A stretch of 64,000 bases of DNA from Flavobacterium sp. Root420 (GCF_001427905.1 NZ_LMEF01000029.1:1-64000); one strand, 5' to 3'; positions 1 through 8,835 are shown, counted from the first letter of the stretch. Translations and numbers: made by a program. The notes: generated by a model not told the origin, from the letters alone.

Positions 1-2
1 CT

Positions 3-110
3 TAAGGTGGTTATTGCGGCGGGGCTCACCTCTTCCCATCCCGAACAGAGTAGTTAAGCCCGCCTGCGCAGATGGTACTGCAGTTATGTGGGAGAGTATG
101 TCATCGCCTT
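3..110 (+). rRNA. rrf: 5S ribosomal RNA
   Basis: The core holds the conserved 5S segment CCCGAACAGAGTAGTTAAGC near 41-60. The 5' AGGTGG (5-10) can pair with TCGCCT (104-109) as helix I. It lies at the window edge directly before tRNA genes, as at the end of an rRNA operon. The 23S gene would lie before the window. End positions are approximate. Confidence 0.93.
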
Positions 111-117
111 TCTTTTG

Positions 118-149
118 AAAACCCTGTTTCTATCGAAACGGGGTTTTTT
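118..149 (+). terminator. Terminator after 5S rRNA
   Basis: CCCTGTTTC (122-130) pairs with GAAACGGGG (135-143) around a four-base loop, with one G-T pair. It is flanked by A-run and T-run, and six T follow. It would separate the rRNA operon from the tRNA genes or serve as a processing hairpin. Confidence 0.85.
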
Positions 150-180
150 ATTCTTTATTTGTATAATTATATAAATATAA

Positions 181-253
181 GGTACCTTAGCTCAGATGGT
201 AGAGCAATGGACTGAAAATCCATGTGTCCCTGGTTCGATCCCTGGAGGTACCA
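181..253 (+). tRNA. tRNA-Phe (GAA)
   Basis: The acceptor stem GGTACCT/AGGTACC is perfect. The anticodon stem ATGGA/TCCAT holds a loop whose positions 34-36 are GAA (214-216). The T loop TTCGATC is present. The 3' CCA is not encoded after the discriminator A253. Confidence 0.97.
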
Positions 254-260
254 CATAAAT

Positions 261-346
261 GCTCGGATGGTGAAATTGGTAGACACGCTGGACTTAAAAT
301 CCAGTGAACAGCAATGTTCGTGCGGGTTCAAGTCCCGCTCTGAGTA
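261..346 (+). tRNA. tRNA-Leu (TAA)
   Basis: This is a class II tRNA with a long variable arm (about 305-320). The anticodon stem CTGGA/TCCAG encloses anticodon TAA at 295-297. The T arm is GCGGG-TTCAAGT-CCCGC. The acceptor GCTCGGA pairs with TCTGAGT including G-T pairs. CCA is not encoded. It lies seven bases after tRNA-Phe, so the two are probably co-transcribed. Confidence 0.97.
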
Positions 347-350
347 CAAG

Positions 351-383
351 AAGACCCCTTGTTTTTATAAGGGGTCTTTTGTT
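351..383 (+). terminator. Terminator of the rRNA/tRNA operon
   Basis: AAGACCCCTT (351-360) pairs perfectly with AAGGGGTCTT (369-378), followed by TTTGTTTTT. It ends the rRNA-tRNA unit. Confidence 0.88.
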
Positions 384-711
384 TTTGGTCGGTTTTAATT
401 AAGGAAATAATTATACTCTATTAAATGGTAAGTCTTTATAACGGATCAAGACAAAACCTCCTGATGTTTTAAAGAGGATCTTGATCCTCTTTTTGTTGCA
501 AATTAGGAAGCAACTCCAGTAGCAAGTAACGCTTTTTAATGAAATAACCCGCCAAATATTTGCGTATAAGGCGGGCGTCCATAATAAACATAATCTTCCA
601 TTTTATGTTTACTTCAAAATCTTTTACTATAATTACGAATCCCGTGAATTATATTTTTATGGTGACAATCTATTATAAATATATAACAGAAACGGGATAT
701 CTTTTTTCTAA
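384..711. other. Gene-free stretch with two hairpins
   Basis: No convincing gene is seen. AAAGAGGATC (471-480) and GATCCTCTTT (483-492) form a perfect ten-base inverted repeat with T-runs, a possible bidirectional terminator. CCCGCC (548-553) and GGCGGG (570-575) form a second hairpin that could end the leftward gene stopping at 712. Confidence 0.5.
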
Positions 712-2211
712 TTATTTAACAATTAGATTCATATTTGGGACAATAATATCTCCATTTCCTCCGGAATAACGCTGTGCAAATACCTCAATATAATCATTGG
801 TAGTTAATTCAGCTGATGCATTTAACGGAAGGACTACAATGTCCTGTGCGGCCGCACCTCTACCATAAATTTTAGACTCAGATATAATGGTTCCATTTTT
901 AGCAATATAAATTATATAAATCCCTGCCGCTGGAACCTGAAAAGAAATAGAACCTATAACCTGAAAAATTCTTTTCTTTTTTCCTAGATATTTCAGACGG
1001 TAAGGAACGCCATCTGTAGAAAAGCGAAATAAATTTGATGCTGTCGAGACTGTAGTTCCGGTTCCGACCCTTACAGTATTACTGGGATTTAAATTGTTTG
1101 TAAAAGAAACACCAATACCAGTACCTACAGCGTAGTCAATAGCTAAATCTCCTACAGCATATGCATCTGCTTCATTCGGAATCCCTGCAGCCCTAACTGA
1201 CCAGCTGTTGTTAAAATTATAGCCTGTGTAAGTTCCTGTAGTGTAAGGTTTAACATAATTAGCAGGAGTCGGCCCGGTAAAAACAACAGACTCTAAAACA
1301 GCATCGCTGGTAATTGTAAGACCCGATGTAGATACATCCACACCAAAGGCACCAGTGCCAACATTAGAGAAACCTCCTTGTTTTTCTATCAAATTAAAAG
1401 TTCCTGTAAATTTCTCATAGGTACCTGCATTATTGCTAAACCATGCCTGGTTACTCAATAGCAACTGGCCGATATTCGAGTAAGTAATACCATTTGTATT
1501 TCCTGAAAAATTAACGATACTCAAAAAAACTAATCCGTAACCTGCTACAGTTCCAACACTTGTTGCATTTGCAATTATGGTATCTCTAAGCAAAAAGGTT
1601 GCGGTCGATGACGCAGCATTTAAATTAAATACAGTTGCGCCTGGGGTCGTAATAGTAAGATTTCTAATGCTTCCCCCTGTAGTGCCATCAAAAAGAACGC
1701 CTGATGTTTTGACTATAATATCTTCATTAGCATCCAGACCGTCCAGATAAGCGTTATTTAAATCTATAGGCAAATTAAACACAATCTGGCCATTAATTTC
1801 ATACAATGTATTGGCTGTTAAAACATACTTGGCACCGCCACCAGCTGCTAATTCTGCAGCAAGAACAACAGCCAGGTTGTCTCCGGCCCTAATACGCTTG
1901 AAATTTAATCGTGGAGGGGTTCCACCGCTTAGAATTGCCCAGGACGAAGTAGCGGAATTATAATAATAAAATGATTTTACATCAGTATCATAAACAAGCA
2001 ATGCATCGGCAGGAGTTGCAATTGCATTTCTCTGTACTGTGGTCATTCTGGGTGCCAGTATACCTTGAGTAGTGGAAGATATATCTAAAACTGAACTTGC
2101 ATTTGGGGTAACAGTACCAATACCAATTTGTGCATGCCCCAAAAATGTTAAAAACAAAGAAAAAAATAATAATACGGTTTTGTTTTTTTGCGGAGTAGAG
2201 TAAGTTACCAT
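712..2211 (-). CDS. Secreted surface protein, unknown function
   Basis: The 499-residue product starts with a hydrophobic signal peptide ending near GHAQ at about residue 28. It is followed by IGIGTVTPNASSVLDISS, a motif frequent at the mature N-terminus of large Flavobacteriia surface proteins that resemble tail fibres or adhesins. The middle is rich in Gly, Thr, Asn and Val with short beta-like repeats. The last 100 residues (SISFQVPAAGIYIIY ... DYIEVFAQRYSGG) look like a compact beta-sandwich of C1q/TNF-like character. No enzyme motif is seen. It lies 67 bases after the T9SS-sorted gene and is probably in the same operon. Family placement is by appearance only. Confidence 0.75.
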   Translation of the reverse strand: MVTYSTPQKNKTVLLFFSLFLTFLGHAQIGIGTVTPNASSVLDISSTTQGILAPRMTTVQRNAIATPADALLVYDTDVKSFYYYNSATSSWAILSGGTPPRLNFKRIRAGDNLAVVLAAELAAGGGAKYVLTANTLYEINGQIVFNLPIDLNNAYLDGLDANEDIIVKTSGVLFDGTTGGSIRNLTITTPGATVFNLNAASSTATFLLRDTIIANATSVGTVAGYGLVFLSIVNFSGNTNGITYSNIGQLLLSNQAWFSNNAGTYEKFTGTFNLIEKQGGFSNVGTGAFGVDVSTSGLTITSDAVLESVVFTGPTPANYVKPYTTGTYTGYNFNNSWSVRAAGIPNEADAYAVGDLAIDYAVGTGIGVSFTNNLNPSNTVRVGTGTTVSTASNLFRFSTDGVPYRLKYLGKKKRIFQVIGSISFQVPAAGIYIIYIAKNGTIISESKIYGRGAAAQDIVVLPLNASAELTTNDYIEVFAQRYSGGNGDIIVPNMNLIVK

Positions 2212-2278
2212 AATTTAATATTAATTGAGGATTTTTTTTTAAATGTACGTGTGAGTATATATTCTTATTGGATTGACG

Positions 2279-4096
2279 TTATTTTCCGGAGTTTGAGATA
2301 ATTATTTTTTGAGTAATTTTTGTATTATCGTCAGTAAGGAACACTGCAATATAAATTCCAGAACTCAGTCCTGAAGTTGAAAAATTATAACTCTGATCTA
2401 CTGCTAAATTGTTTTTAGCAAGCACTTTTTTGCCAAGAATGTCATAGAGTGTAAATGATTTGATTATTAAATTATTCGGATTCAGTGCTTTTAAAACTTG
2501 ATTTTTATTGTCCTGTGCAATAAGAAAATCAGTTTTACTGATCTCATCTGTGCCTAATGTTTTGTTTGTAAAACTGATTTTAAAACGTTCACTGTAGGTT
2601 CCGGGAGCAACTGCAACTTCGTACTTGGCATTTTTAATGTCATGATACGAGTTGTCAAGGAGATCATAAAGATAAATAGGCTGCGAATTATCAAAATCTG
2701 AAATTTCAGAAATGTAAAATTTAAAGGTTGTATTGGTAGTCACTTTTACCGACAGCGGAATTTTTTTATTTAAATCGAAAGTAACGCCCTGAATTACATA
2801 ATTTCCATTTTCTATCCAGAAAGAAACATCGTTAGGTAGGCTTTCATCCATATTCCTGGCATCAATACCTCTGTCTACGCCATCGGTAGCTGTTGAAACA
2901 AACGCCAAAGCCAACTGTCTTGTAAACTCATTATTTATTATGGTATTTAGCTTAAAATAAGGGACAGGAGAAGGAGGAGGGGGAGGACCATCCTCTAAGT
3001 CTGTATTATTATTTGATTTAGAGCTTAAGTTTTTTGACGGTTTTTCAAATTGTGATAAAATATTGTCTTCCCTATAAAATACACGATGAGAATTTCTAAA
3101 TGTTACTGTTCCATTTGAAGTTCCGTTTATTATGAATCCCTGACCAATCGGAAGATATTTTCGAGCTACAATCGGACTTGTTCCTGCTGGTGGATTATTA
3201 TTGACGCTACCATCGCTGTTGTAAGATCTAAATGTCGCCGCGGTATAAATACCATTTGATGCCAGGTCAATTGGAGAGTAGGCAGCATATCCTCCTCTGT
3301 AAGCCGAGAGGTAATGGGAGTTTACATTTTTGTCCTGCTGCCAAAAATAAGCAATACCGGTTGCAGCAGTATTTGTTGGATCCAAAAGAAAAGCATTCAA
3401 ATGTAATGCAGACGGGTAGGGATTTCCTGTTAGGGTTGCCGCATTATTAGAACCAACGGTAACGGTAATATTTCCATCATTTGGTTTTCCTCTAAAATCA
3501 TATCTTTGGGCACTTCCGGGATTGTTTACTATACCGGTTCCCTCCGGATCTGCAGAATCAGAACCACTTGTTCCCTTCATTGTGAATCCTTCACCCGGAG
3601 CAATCATAGTAGAGGTTCCAACTTGTACCCATTGGGAATAATTGTTGGCATTGGTTAATTTATAAATCCAGTGTGATGCTATAGTCAATGGATTCGCGAT
3701 GCCATTATAACTCCCTATAGGAAGTATAGTTGCACCAGCAGAAGCGATTGCAGTGGTAGGCTGATATAATAAAGTAATTCCAAAATTATTGTTGCCTGTA
3801 GATACTGCGGTATTACCAACAGGAGAGCACCAGTAATTATAATCAAAATTATCTGAGCTACCTTCCTGGTAAAGGGATAAAACTCCTGTTCCGGTATTTG
3901 CAGACGTACTAGTTGTTCCCTGAACCAATTGAGAATTGTTTCTTAAATAAAGAATAGAGTTGGAGGCCAGATTTATATCCTGACCTACATAGAGTACCTG
4001 ATTCTTAACATAAACAGGTGTATTGGAACCGACATATATTTGAGAAAAACTTTGTAATGAAAATAAAATCGAAATTAATAGTAAAGTTTTTTTCAT
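2279..4096 (-). CDS. Surface protein with T9SS type A sorting domain
   Basis: This 605-residue protein has an N-terminal signal peptide (MKKTLLLISILFSLQSFSQ). Its long central region is rich in Asn, Ser and Thr, with features seen in Flavobacterium secreted proteins (YNYWCSPVG, GEGFTMKGT, YLPIGQGFIINGT). A Pro-rich linker with PPPPPSPVP lies near residue 370. The final 75 residues form a type IX sorting domain: SFTLYDILGKKVLAKN, then LSSGIYIAVFLTD and a short basic tail. It should cross the outer membrane by T9SS and be attached or released. The passenger function is unknown. It sits between the 59-residue membrane protein gene and the surface protein gene at 712. Confidence 0.85.
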   Translation of the reverse strand: MKKTLLLISILFSLQSFSQIYVGSNTPVYVKNQVLYVGQDINLASNSILYLRNNSQLVQGTTSTSANTGTGVLSLYQEGSSDNFDYNYWCSPVGNTAVSTGNNNFGITLLYQPTTAIASAGATILPIGSYNGIANPLTIASHWIYKLTNANNYSQWVQVGTSTMIAPGEGFTMKGTSGSDSADPEGTGIVNNPGSAQRYDFRGKPNDGNITVTVGSNNAATLTGNPYPSALHLNAFLLDPTNTAATGIAYFWQQDKNVNSHYLSAYRGGYAAYSPIDLASNGIYTAATFRSYNSDGSVNNNPPAGTSPIVARKYLPIGQGFIINGTSNGTVTFRNSHRVFYREDNILSQFEKPSKNLSSKSNNNTDLEDGPPPPPSPVPYFKLNTIINNEFTRQLALAFVSTATDGVDRGIDARNMDESLPNDVSFWIENGNYVIQGVTFDLNKKIPLSVKVTTNTTFKFYISEISDFDNSQPIYLYDLLDNSYHDIKNAKYEVAVAPGTYSERFKISFTNKTLGTDEISKTDFLIAQDNKNQVLKALNPNNLIIKSFTLYDILGKKVLAKNNLAVDQSYNFSTSGLSSGIYIAVFLTDDNTKITQKIIISNSGK

Positions 4097-4146
4097 ATTT
4101 TTTTGAATTTAATTAATACAGTTAATTTTGAGCTTAAAGGGCACCT

Positions 4147-4326
4147 CTATTTTTTTTTGAAAATGGTATAGCTCCCAAGCAAAATAGCTGCTGTAAACAG
4201 TATAAAAAGCATTGAGTTAATAGGTGCTGCAACTGGATCATCGGGTAAACCTGGGGGTGGGGGATTCTGTGACAGGGCTATTACTGGTATTAGAAAAATT
4301 AAATAGAAAGCCAGTTTTTTCATCAT
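4147..4326 (-). CDS. Small Pro-rich single-span membrane protein (59 aa)
   Basis: I translated this from the reverse strand: MMKK, a hydrophobic signal segment ending ALSQ, then NPPPPGLPDDPVAAPIN, then a hydrophobic segment of about 18 residues and a KKK end. Signal peptide, Pro/Asp linker, terminal membrane helix and basic tail make up the layout of short Flavobacteriia proteins carrying a PDDPVPI-like motif. It reads in the same direction as the T9SS-sorted gene that starts 50 bases downstream, and probably leads that operon. The role is unknown. The clean architecture and position support it being a gene despite its size. Confidence 0.7.
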   Translation of the reverse strand: MMKKLAFYLIFLIPVIALSQNPPPPGLPDDPVAAPINSMLFILFTAAILLGSYTIFKKK

Positions 4327-4869
4327 TGTAAATAACAGTTAATTAAGATAAGGGAAATCGGCAGATTGTGTAAGGCGTTGTTTTTTAATAGCTTGTATTG
4401 CAAATTAAAAGAAATTACTTACGAATAGAAAGAACGAAGTAATAACTGACAGCTATAGGGTATAACTGTTTATTTTGGAACTGGCAAAAAAGAAATATCT
4501 GCCAACAGCTGTAATGTATTTAAGACAGTGATTTGAATTCTATGAGGTATTAATTCGGCTCCATTTTAATAATGAATTCAAGAATGGAGTTTTGAGAGTA
4601 AAAAAAGAAATATAAGCAGGTGTTTTTTATACTGTCTCACGTATCTTAAGATAATGAATAGATTTCTATAAGTTCATGAGAAAAAAATGGGGATTCATTT
4701 CGGATGGGGCATGAAGAATCCGTCCAAATTGAATGCAATTTGAGATAAGTGGACTTTTATATTTTTATAAAGCCGGAGTTAAAAAAGAAGTAATTACAAA
4801 TAATTCTAAAAATCATTGCAAAATTGCCCTTCGGGAGCTGTCGGTTAATTCTGTAATTAGGTTAAATCT
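4327..4869. other. Intergenic region, nothing recognised
   Basis: This AT-rich stretch holds the promoter region of the small membrane protein operon on one side and the 3' end of the receiver gene on the other. No RNA gene, repeat or convincing ORF was seen. Confidence 0.4.
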
Positions 4870-5274
4870 CTAAACTATTCGGTCAAGAAATTCTTTGGTA
4901 ATTGGTTTAACATGAAAGGCAACTACATTCTTGTTGCTGCTTGACCGGGCTATATCTTCGTTATCAATTGTGGATGATATAATATAAGTTTTACAATAAT
5001 TTTTTAAGGTAGTTGATAGCTTATCATATGCTTCAAGAAATTCAAATCCGGACATTAGAGGCATATAGATGTCTACAAATATTATTTGCGGCAATTTGGA
5101 AATATTGTCCTGGTTCTCCTGCAAATATTTTATGGCTTCTTCTGCTTCGGTATAATGCAACACATATTTCCCAAAATTATTTTTAGTAATCATCCGTGAT
5201 ATAATATATAAATCTACCAGGTTATCATCAATAATCATAACGGTTTCAAATTTTGGGTCTGGTTCTTTTAACAT
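4870..5274 (-). CDS. Stand-alone response regulator receiver
   Basis: The product is a 134-residue single receiver (REC) domain without an output domain. The acidic pair is in MIIDDN (residues 13-18). The phospho-acceptor is Asp68 in IIFVDIYMP, Ser/Thr lie in IISST, and Lys123 is in HVKPIT. Its ATG overlaps the last seven bases of the upstream kinase gene, so the two are translationally coupled and the kinase is its likely partner. Such single-domain regulators act by protein contacts or in phosphorelays. Confidence 0.92.
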   Translation of the reverse strand: MLKEPDPKFETVMIIDDNLVDLYIISRMITKNNFGKYVLHYTEAEEAIKYLQENQDNISKLPQIIFVDIYMPLMSGFEFLEAYDKLSTTLKNYCKTYIISSTIDNEDIARSSSNKNVVAFHVKPITKEFLDRIV

Positions 5275-7571
5275 GGTTTCAAATTTTTTAGTATGATATT
5301 AAATGTGGTTCCAGCCCCTTTTTCTGACTGAACTTCTATAGTGCCCTGCAACATTTCTACGACATCTTTTACGATATATAATCCGATACCGGAGCCATCT
5401 TTGCCCGAGAGTCGAAAAAACAGTTCAAATATTTTTTGATGATATTCCGGAGCAATTCCGATTCCGTTATCCCGTATGTATAAATGAAGATTCTCCTGAT
5501 CTGAATATCCGACTATTTTTACAAATCTGTCAGCCTGTTCTTTTTTATGGTATTTTATCGCATTGGAAATAAGATTCCTCACAATGGTAGTAAAACGCAA
5601 TCTGTCTGTAAAAAAAGGATGCTGTTCACTGATTTCAACTTCATAACGAATTCCTTCTGCATCTTTCATGCTTTGGAGCGATTCTATCACATCAAGCACC
5701 ATTTCATTTAGCGCAATCTGTTGTACTTCAAGTCCTGTACGGTTATTTCGCGAATAACTTAAAATGTTTTTAATAAATTCATCGAGGCGATTAATACTGC
5801 TTCGAATCAATTTGGCATGTTTAAGCGTATCGGTTTCCTGACTTTCCGCTTCAATAAAAGCGGTAAGGCCAAGAATCGAAGTCAGAGGGGAACGTAAATC
5901 GTGGGATACACTGTACGCAAATCGATCCAGTTCTGAATTGGTTTTGATGAGTTCTCTATTTCTTTTTTCCAGATTTATTTCTGCTTTTATACGATCTGTG
6001 ATGTCATTGGAAAGAATTAATCTTGCCCGAGTTCCTTCATACATAATATCATGTGCTATGATTTCAACTGTAAAAAGAGTTCCATCTTTCTTTAAATGAT
6101 TCCATTTTCCTCTGTTGTAATTTGATTGGTTAATTTCTAAAATATCGTTGGATTTTATATAACTAATTTTCTCATTGTTTGGTCGTATGTCCAAAGCAGT
6201 CATGGCAAGGAATTCTTCCCGGCTATATCCGTATTTCATAATGGCCATTTTATTTACATCCAGAAATTTAAAAGTTACTAAATCGATCACCCACATCGGC
6301 ATTGGATTATTGTCGAAAAGGTATCTGTATTTTTTTTCGCTTTTTTTTAGTCTTTTTTCGACCAGTTTCATTTCCGTAATATCAGCCAGTACAATAACAG
6401 CTCCGGTTATCTGACCCTCGATATCACGAAAAGGAACTGGGTATGGCAAGACCGAACGCTTGTCTCCATCAGGGCGTTCGATGATTATTTCCTCTCTAAG
6501 GATAGGGTCGCCCTCCTTTAGCGCTTTAGCCATAGAGCATAAATTGTACGTCATGGAGCTTTTTTTATTATTGTTAATTTTCCATGAATGATGCCATAAA
6601 TCTTTTCCTAATTCAGGCTCACTTCCCCATAGGGCAACTGCAGCCTTATTATAGAGCACTATTCGTCCTTCAGCATCACAGGAGTATGTGGCGACAGGTA
6701 ATTTATGGATCAGATCCCGGTACATTTTTTCACTTTCTTCAATTTTTTTCCGTGACAAAACCTGCTCCGTTACATCATTTCCAAAGAAAAAGATACCGTC
6801 AATAGTATTATTGGCATCCTTATGTGCCTGATAGATGAAATTTAAATAAACATCATCTAGTTTTCCGTTGCCATCACGATCAAGTTTAATCAGCATTTCA
6901 TCGGCAGTAAAGGTTTCACCTGTTTGATAGACATTATCCAATATTTCAAAAATCCCTTGTGTTTCAAGTTCCGGTAAAACTTCTCGTATCGTCTTGCCAA
7001 TAACATCCTTTTTATCAATTAATTTTAAATAAAGCTCATTGGCCAATTCATAGACATGGTTTGGGCCTTTTAAAATTCCAATACAGGAAGGCGCCTGCGA
7101 ATATAAATTATAGAACCGCAATCTCTCAATTTCATAAGCGTTTTCTATGTTTTTTTTCTCGGTAATATCCCTGCCTATGCAGTAGCATAAGTTTTTTACA
7201 TCATCCCATACAGCTGACCATTGCAAATAAACAATATTTCCGTTTTTGTGTATAAACTTTTTTTCAAATATAGGAACCTGTGACCCGCTTTTAAAATCAA
7301 AATCTTCATTTATCTGATTATCGTTATCCTCCTGAAGTACGAAGTCAGTGTATTTTTTGCCAATTAATTCTTCAAGTTGGTAGCATAAAATACGCTCTGA
7401 GGCTTTATTTACCCAGACAAACTTTCCTTCTTTATCACAAGAACAAATCAGATCCATTGAAAAATCCAAAATTTTACCAAGTTCATGTAGTGGTTCCTCA
7501 AAATAATTAGTACTACTACAATTGTTTTTATCGCTTACCGCAGTGTTATCTATTTTATTATTTCCATTCAT
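5268..7571 (-). CDS. Multi-PAS sensor histidine kinase
   Basis: The 767-residue product has no membrane segment, so it is probably a cytosolic sensor. Four PAS modules occupy about residues 30-140, 155-275, 285-400 and 412-530. Several end in the typical DIT(E/D) motif (GRDITEKK, GNDVTEQ, LADITEMK, SNDITDR). The HisKA dimerisation domain carries the phospho-acceptor His557 in FAYSVSHDLRSPL. The HATPase domain follows with N box NLISNAIKYH, G1 DNGIGI and G2 GSGIGLYIV. It overlaps the receiver gene downstream, and the LytTR regulator gene lies just upstream in the same direction, so all three may form one signalling unit. The signal is unknown. Confidence 0.93.
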   Translation of the reverse strand: MNGNNKIDNTAVSDKNNCSSTNYFEEPLHELGKILDFSMDLICSCDKEGKFVWVNKASERILCYQLEELIGKKYTDFVLQEDNDNQINEDFDFKSGSQVPIFEKKFIHKNGNIVYLQWSAVWDDVKNLCYCIGRDITEKKNIENAYEIERLRFYNLYSQAPSCIGILKGPNHVYELANELYLKLIDKKDVIGKTIREVLPELETQGIFEILDNVYQTGETFTADEMLIKLDRDGNGKLDDVYLNFIYQAHKDANNTIDGIFFFGNDVTEQVLSRKKIEESEKMYRDLIHKLPVATYSCDAEGRIVLYNKAAVALWGSEPELGKDLWHHSWKINNNKKSSMTYNLCSMAKALKEGDPILREEIIIERPDGDKRSVLPYPVPFRDIEGQITGAVIVLADITEMKLVEKRLKKSEKKYRYLFDNNPMPMWVIDLVTFKFLDVNKMAIMKYGYSREEFLAMTALDIRPNNEKISYIKSNDILEINQSNYNRGKWNHLKKDGTLFTVEIIAHDIMYEGTRARLILSNDITDRIKAEINLEKRNRELIKTNSELDRFAYSVSHDLRSPLTSILGLTAFIEAESQETDTLKHAKLIRSSINRLDEFIKNILSYSRNNRTGLEVQQIALNEMVLDVIESLQSMKDAEGIRYEVEISEQHPFFTDRLRFTTIVRNLISNAIKYHKKEQADRFVKIVGYSDQENLHLYIRDNGIGIAPEYHQKIFELFFRLSGKDGSGIGLYIVKDVVEMLQGTIEVQSEKGAGTTFNIILKNLKPC

Positions 7572-7613
7572 TGATATAGGAATTGAATTAATGTAAAAGG
7601 GATATTTCCTTTT

Positions 7614-8372
7614 TTATTCTTTAAGTTTTATGAATTTGTTAAAGTCATCTTGTCTTCTTTTGGCAACCGGTAGAATTACCCCATTGGAAAGTTCACAGAA
7701 ATAACCATCTTTTTTTGAAATTTTAACGATATGGCGAAGATTGATGATGTAGGAATGATGAATTCTAAAAAAATAATTGCTGTCGAGAATAGTACTGTAT
7801 TCGCCAAGATTTCTGCTTGACATTATGCTGCTTCCGTTAGAAAGCATAAAAACAGTATATTTTCCGTCTGCTTTGCAAAAAATGATTTCTGCCATGGGTA
7901 TAAGTTCTATTTTTTCTAAAGATGCTACGGCAACATAATCATTTGTTTGATTTGCAGTATTTATAATGATATTATTAACTTTTTGATTTTGATAAGAGAG
8001 TTCCATTGCTCTTCTTTTAATAACCTTATATACTGCTATAATAAGGGCATTAAAATCAATTGGTTTTAATAAAAAATCAACAGCATCATGTTTAAAAGCT
8101 TTGATAGCATAATCTTTATGTGCGGAGATAAATACGAGTTTTGGAATGAGAAATTCCAATCGTTCAAGTATCTCAAAAAAAAGATTATTTTCAAGAACAA
8201 TGTCCAAAAGAATAACATCCGGTTTCTTTTCTTTTATAAGTACAGCGGCCTCTTTTACGCAATTAGTATCCCCAACTATTTTCATTATCATGGAGTTCTC
8301 TTCTTCAAATTTTTTTAAAATTAGAAAAGTCTCTTTTTGTTCTGATATGATTACGGCGTTGATAGGGGTCAT
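7614..8372 (-). CDS. LytTR-family response regulator
   Basis: The predicted protein has a receiver domain followed by a LytTR DNA-binding domain. I chose the start at MTPINAVIIS, 16 codons inside the longest frame. Receiver folds begin close to that point and a purine-rich AAGAAAG precedes it; the alternative start is 8420. The phospho-Asp lies in PDVILLDIVL, and the conserved Lys in FLLKPIDF. The C-terminal domain shows the LytTR pattern: FCKADGKYTVF, SSRNLGEY, FFRIHHSYIINLRHI. It is transcribed toward the PAS kinase gene, 42 bases away. A pair of 21-base direct repeats upstream (8683-8724) has the spacing expected for LytTR sites, so autoregulation is possible. Confidence 0.9.
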   Translation of the reverse strand: MTPINAVIISEQKETFLILKKFEEENSMIMKIVGDTNCVKEAAVLIKEKKPDVILLDIVLENNLFFEILERLEFLIPKLVFISAHKDYAIKAFKHDAVDFLLKPIDFNALIIAVYKVIKRRAMELSYQNQKVNNIIINTANQTNDYVAVASLEKIELIPMAEIIFCKADGKYTVFMLSNGSSIMSSRNLGEYSTILDSNYFFRIHHSYIINLRHIVKISKKDGYFCELSNGVILPVAKRRQDDFNKFIKLKE

Positions 8373-8446
8373 GGCTTTCTTTTTATTATTTCTACAATAC
8401 AATTTAGGCCTGAAGTACATTTTTTAAAATAGTGACTATCAGTTGT

Positions 8447-8623
8447 TTATTTGATAAAAAAAATGGTGTATATTAAAATAGAAAGTACAGAAACATTGAT
8501 TAATACTAGATATTTATCTAGAGCATTTAACTTGAAAGTAATAAATGCACCAATACCGGTATAAGTGTTTACAATACGTGTATTTGCGTGATTATTATCG
8601 TTTTTAATATAATCAATAATCAT
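8447..8623 (-). CDS. Possible small membrane protein (58 aa)
   Basis: An open frame on the reverse strand encodes MIIDYIKNDNNHANTR, a middle section, then the hydrophobic stretch YLVLINVSVLSILIYTIFF ending in IK. One terminal membrane helix is predicted by eye. It lies upstream of the LytTR gene in the same direction. No family is recognised and the AT-rich region could give such a frame by chance. Confidence 0.3.
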   Translation of the reverse strand: MIIDYIKNDNNHANTRIVNTYTGIGAFITFKLNALDKYLVLINVSVLSILIYTIFFIK

Positions 8624-8645
8624 TTATACTAATTAACATTAGACA

Positions 8646-8669
8646 TTGTCAAATTTATTAATTTGACAA
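8646..8669. promoter_or_regulatory. Perfect inverted repeat upstream of LytTR gene
   Basis: TTGTCAAATT (8646-8655) and AATTTGACAA (8660-8669) form a ten-base perfect inverted repeat around TATT. No T-run follows, so an operator is more likely than a terminator. It lies 13 bases from the 21-base direct repeats. Confidence 0.45.
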
Positions 8670-8682
8670 GCGTTTATTTTAC

Positions 8683-8724
8683 ATCATTTGGTTTAAATTT
8701 TATATCATTTGGTTTAAATTTTAT
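8683..8724. repeat. Two perfect 21-base tandem direct repeats
   Basis: The unit begins ATCATTTGG and is read twice without a mismatch (8683-8703, 8704-8724). The 21-base period is two helical turns. LytTR regulators typically bind direct repeats with about this period, as described for AgrA-type sites. It lies about 310 bases upstream of the chosen LytTR gene start. Confidence 0.6.
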
Positions 8725-8802
8725 AAATTTTGTGTGAAAAACTACTAATTTTTAGCTGCTTATATTTTTAAGTTTTACTATTAAAGTTTTGGAGTTTCTC
8801 AT

Positions 8803-8835
8803 AAAAAAAAGCCCTAAAAAATTAGGGCTTTTTTG
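8803..8835. terminator. Bidirectional terminator-like hairpin
   Basis: GCCCTAA (8811-8817) pairs with TTAGGGC (8822-8828). It is extended by eight A before and six T after, so it could work on either strand. It lies in the 9157/8447 intergenic region and probably ends leftward transcription from the acetylesterase gene. Confidence 0.7.

Noticed and set aside
560..769. 69-codon frame after the tRNA terminator
   Set aside because: It runs into the opposite-strand surface protein gene, has no family features and its composition follows AT-rich noncoding DNA.
2970..2995. Purine-rich run (GGAGAAGGAGGAGG) as a regulatory element
   Set aside because: It is the opposite strand of the codons for a poly-Pro linker in the T9SS-sorted protein and is fully explained by coding.
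8683..8724. CRISPR or transposon repeat
   Set aside because: Only two directly abutting copies, no spacers, no cas genes and no transposase nearby.
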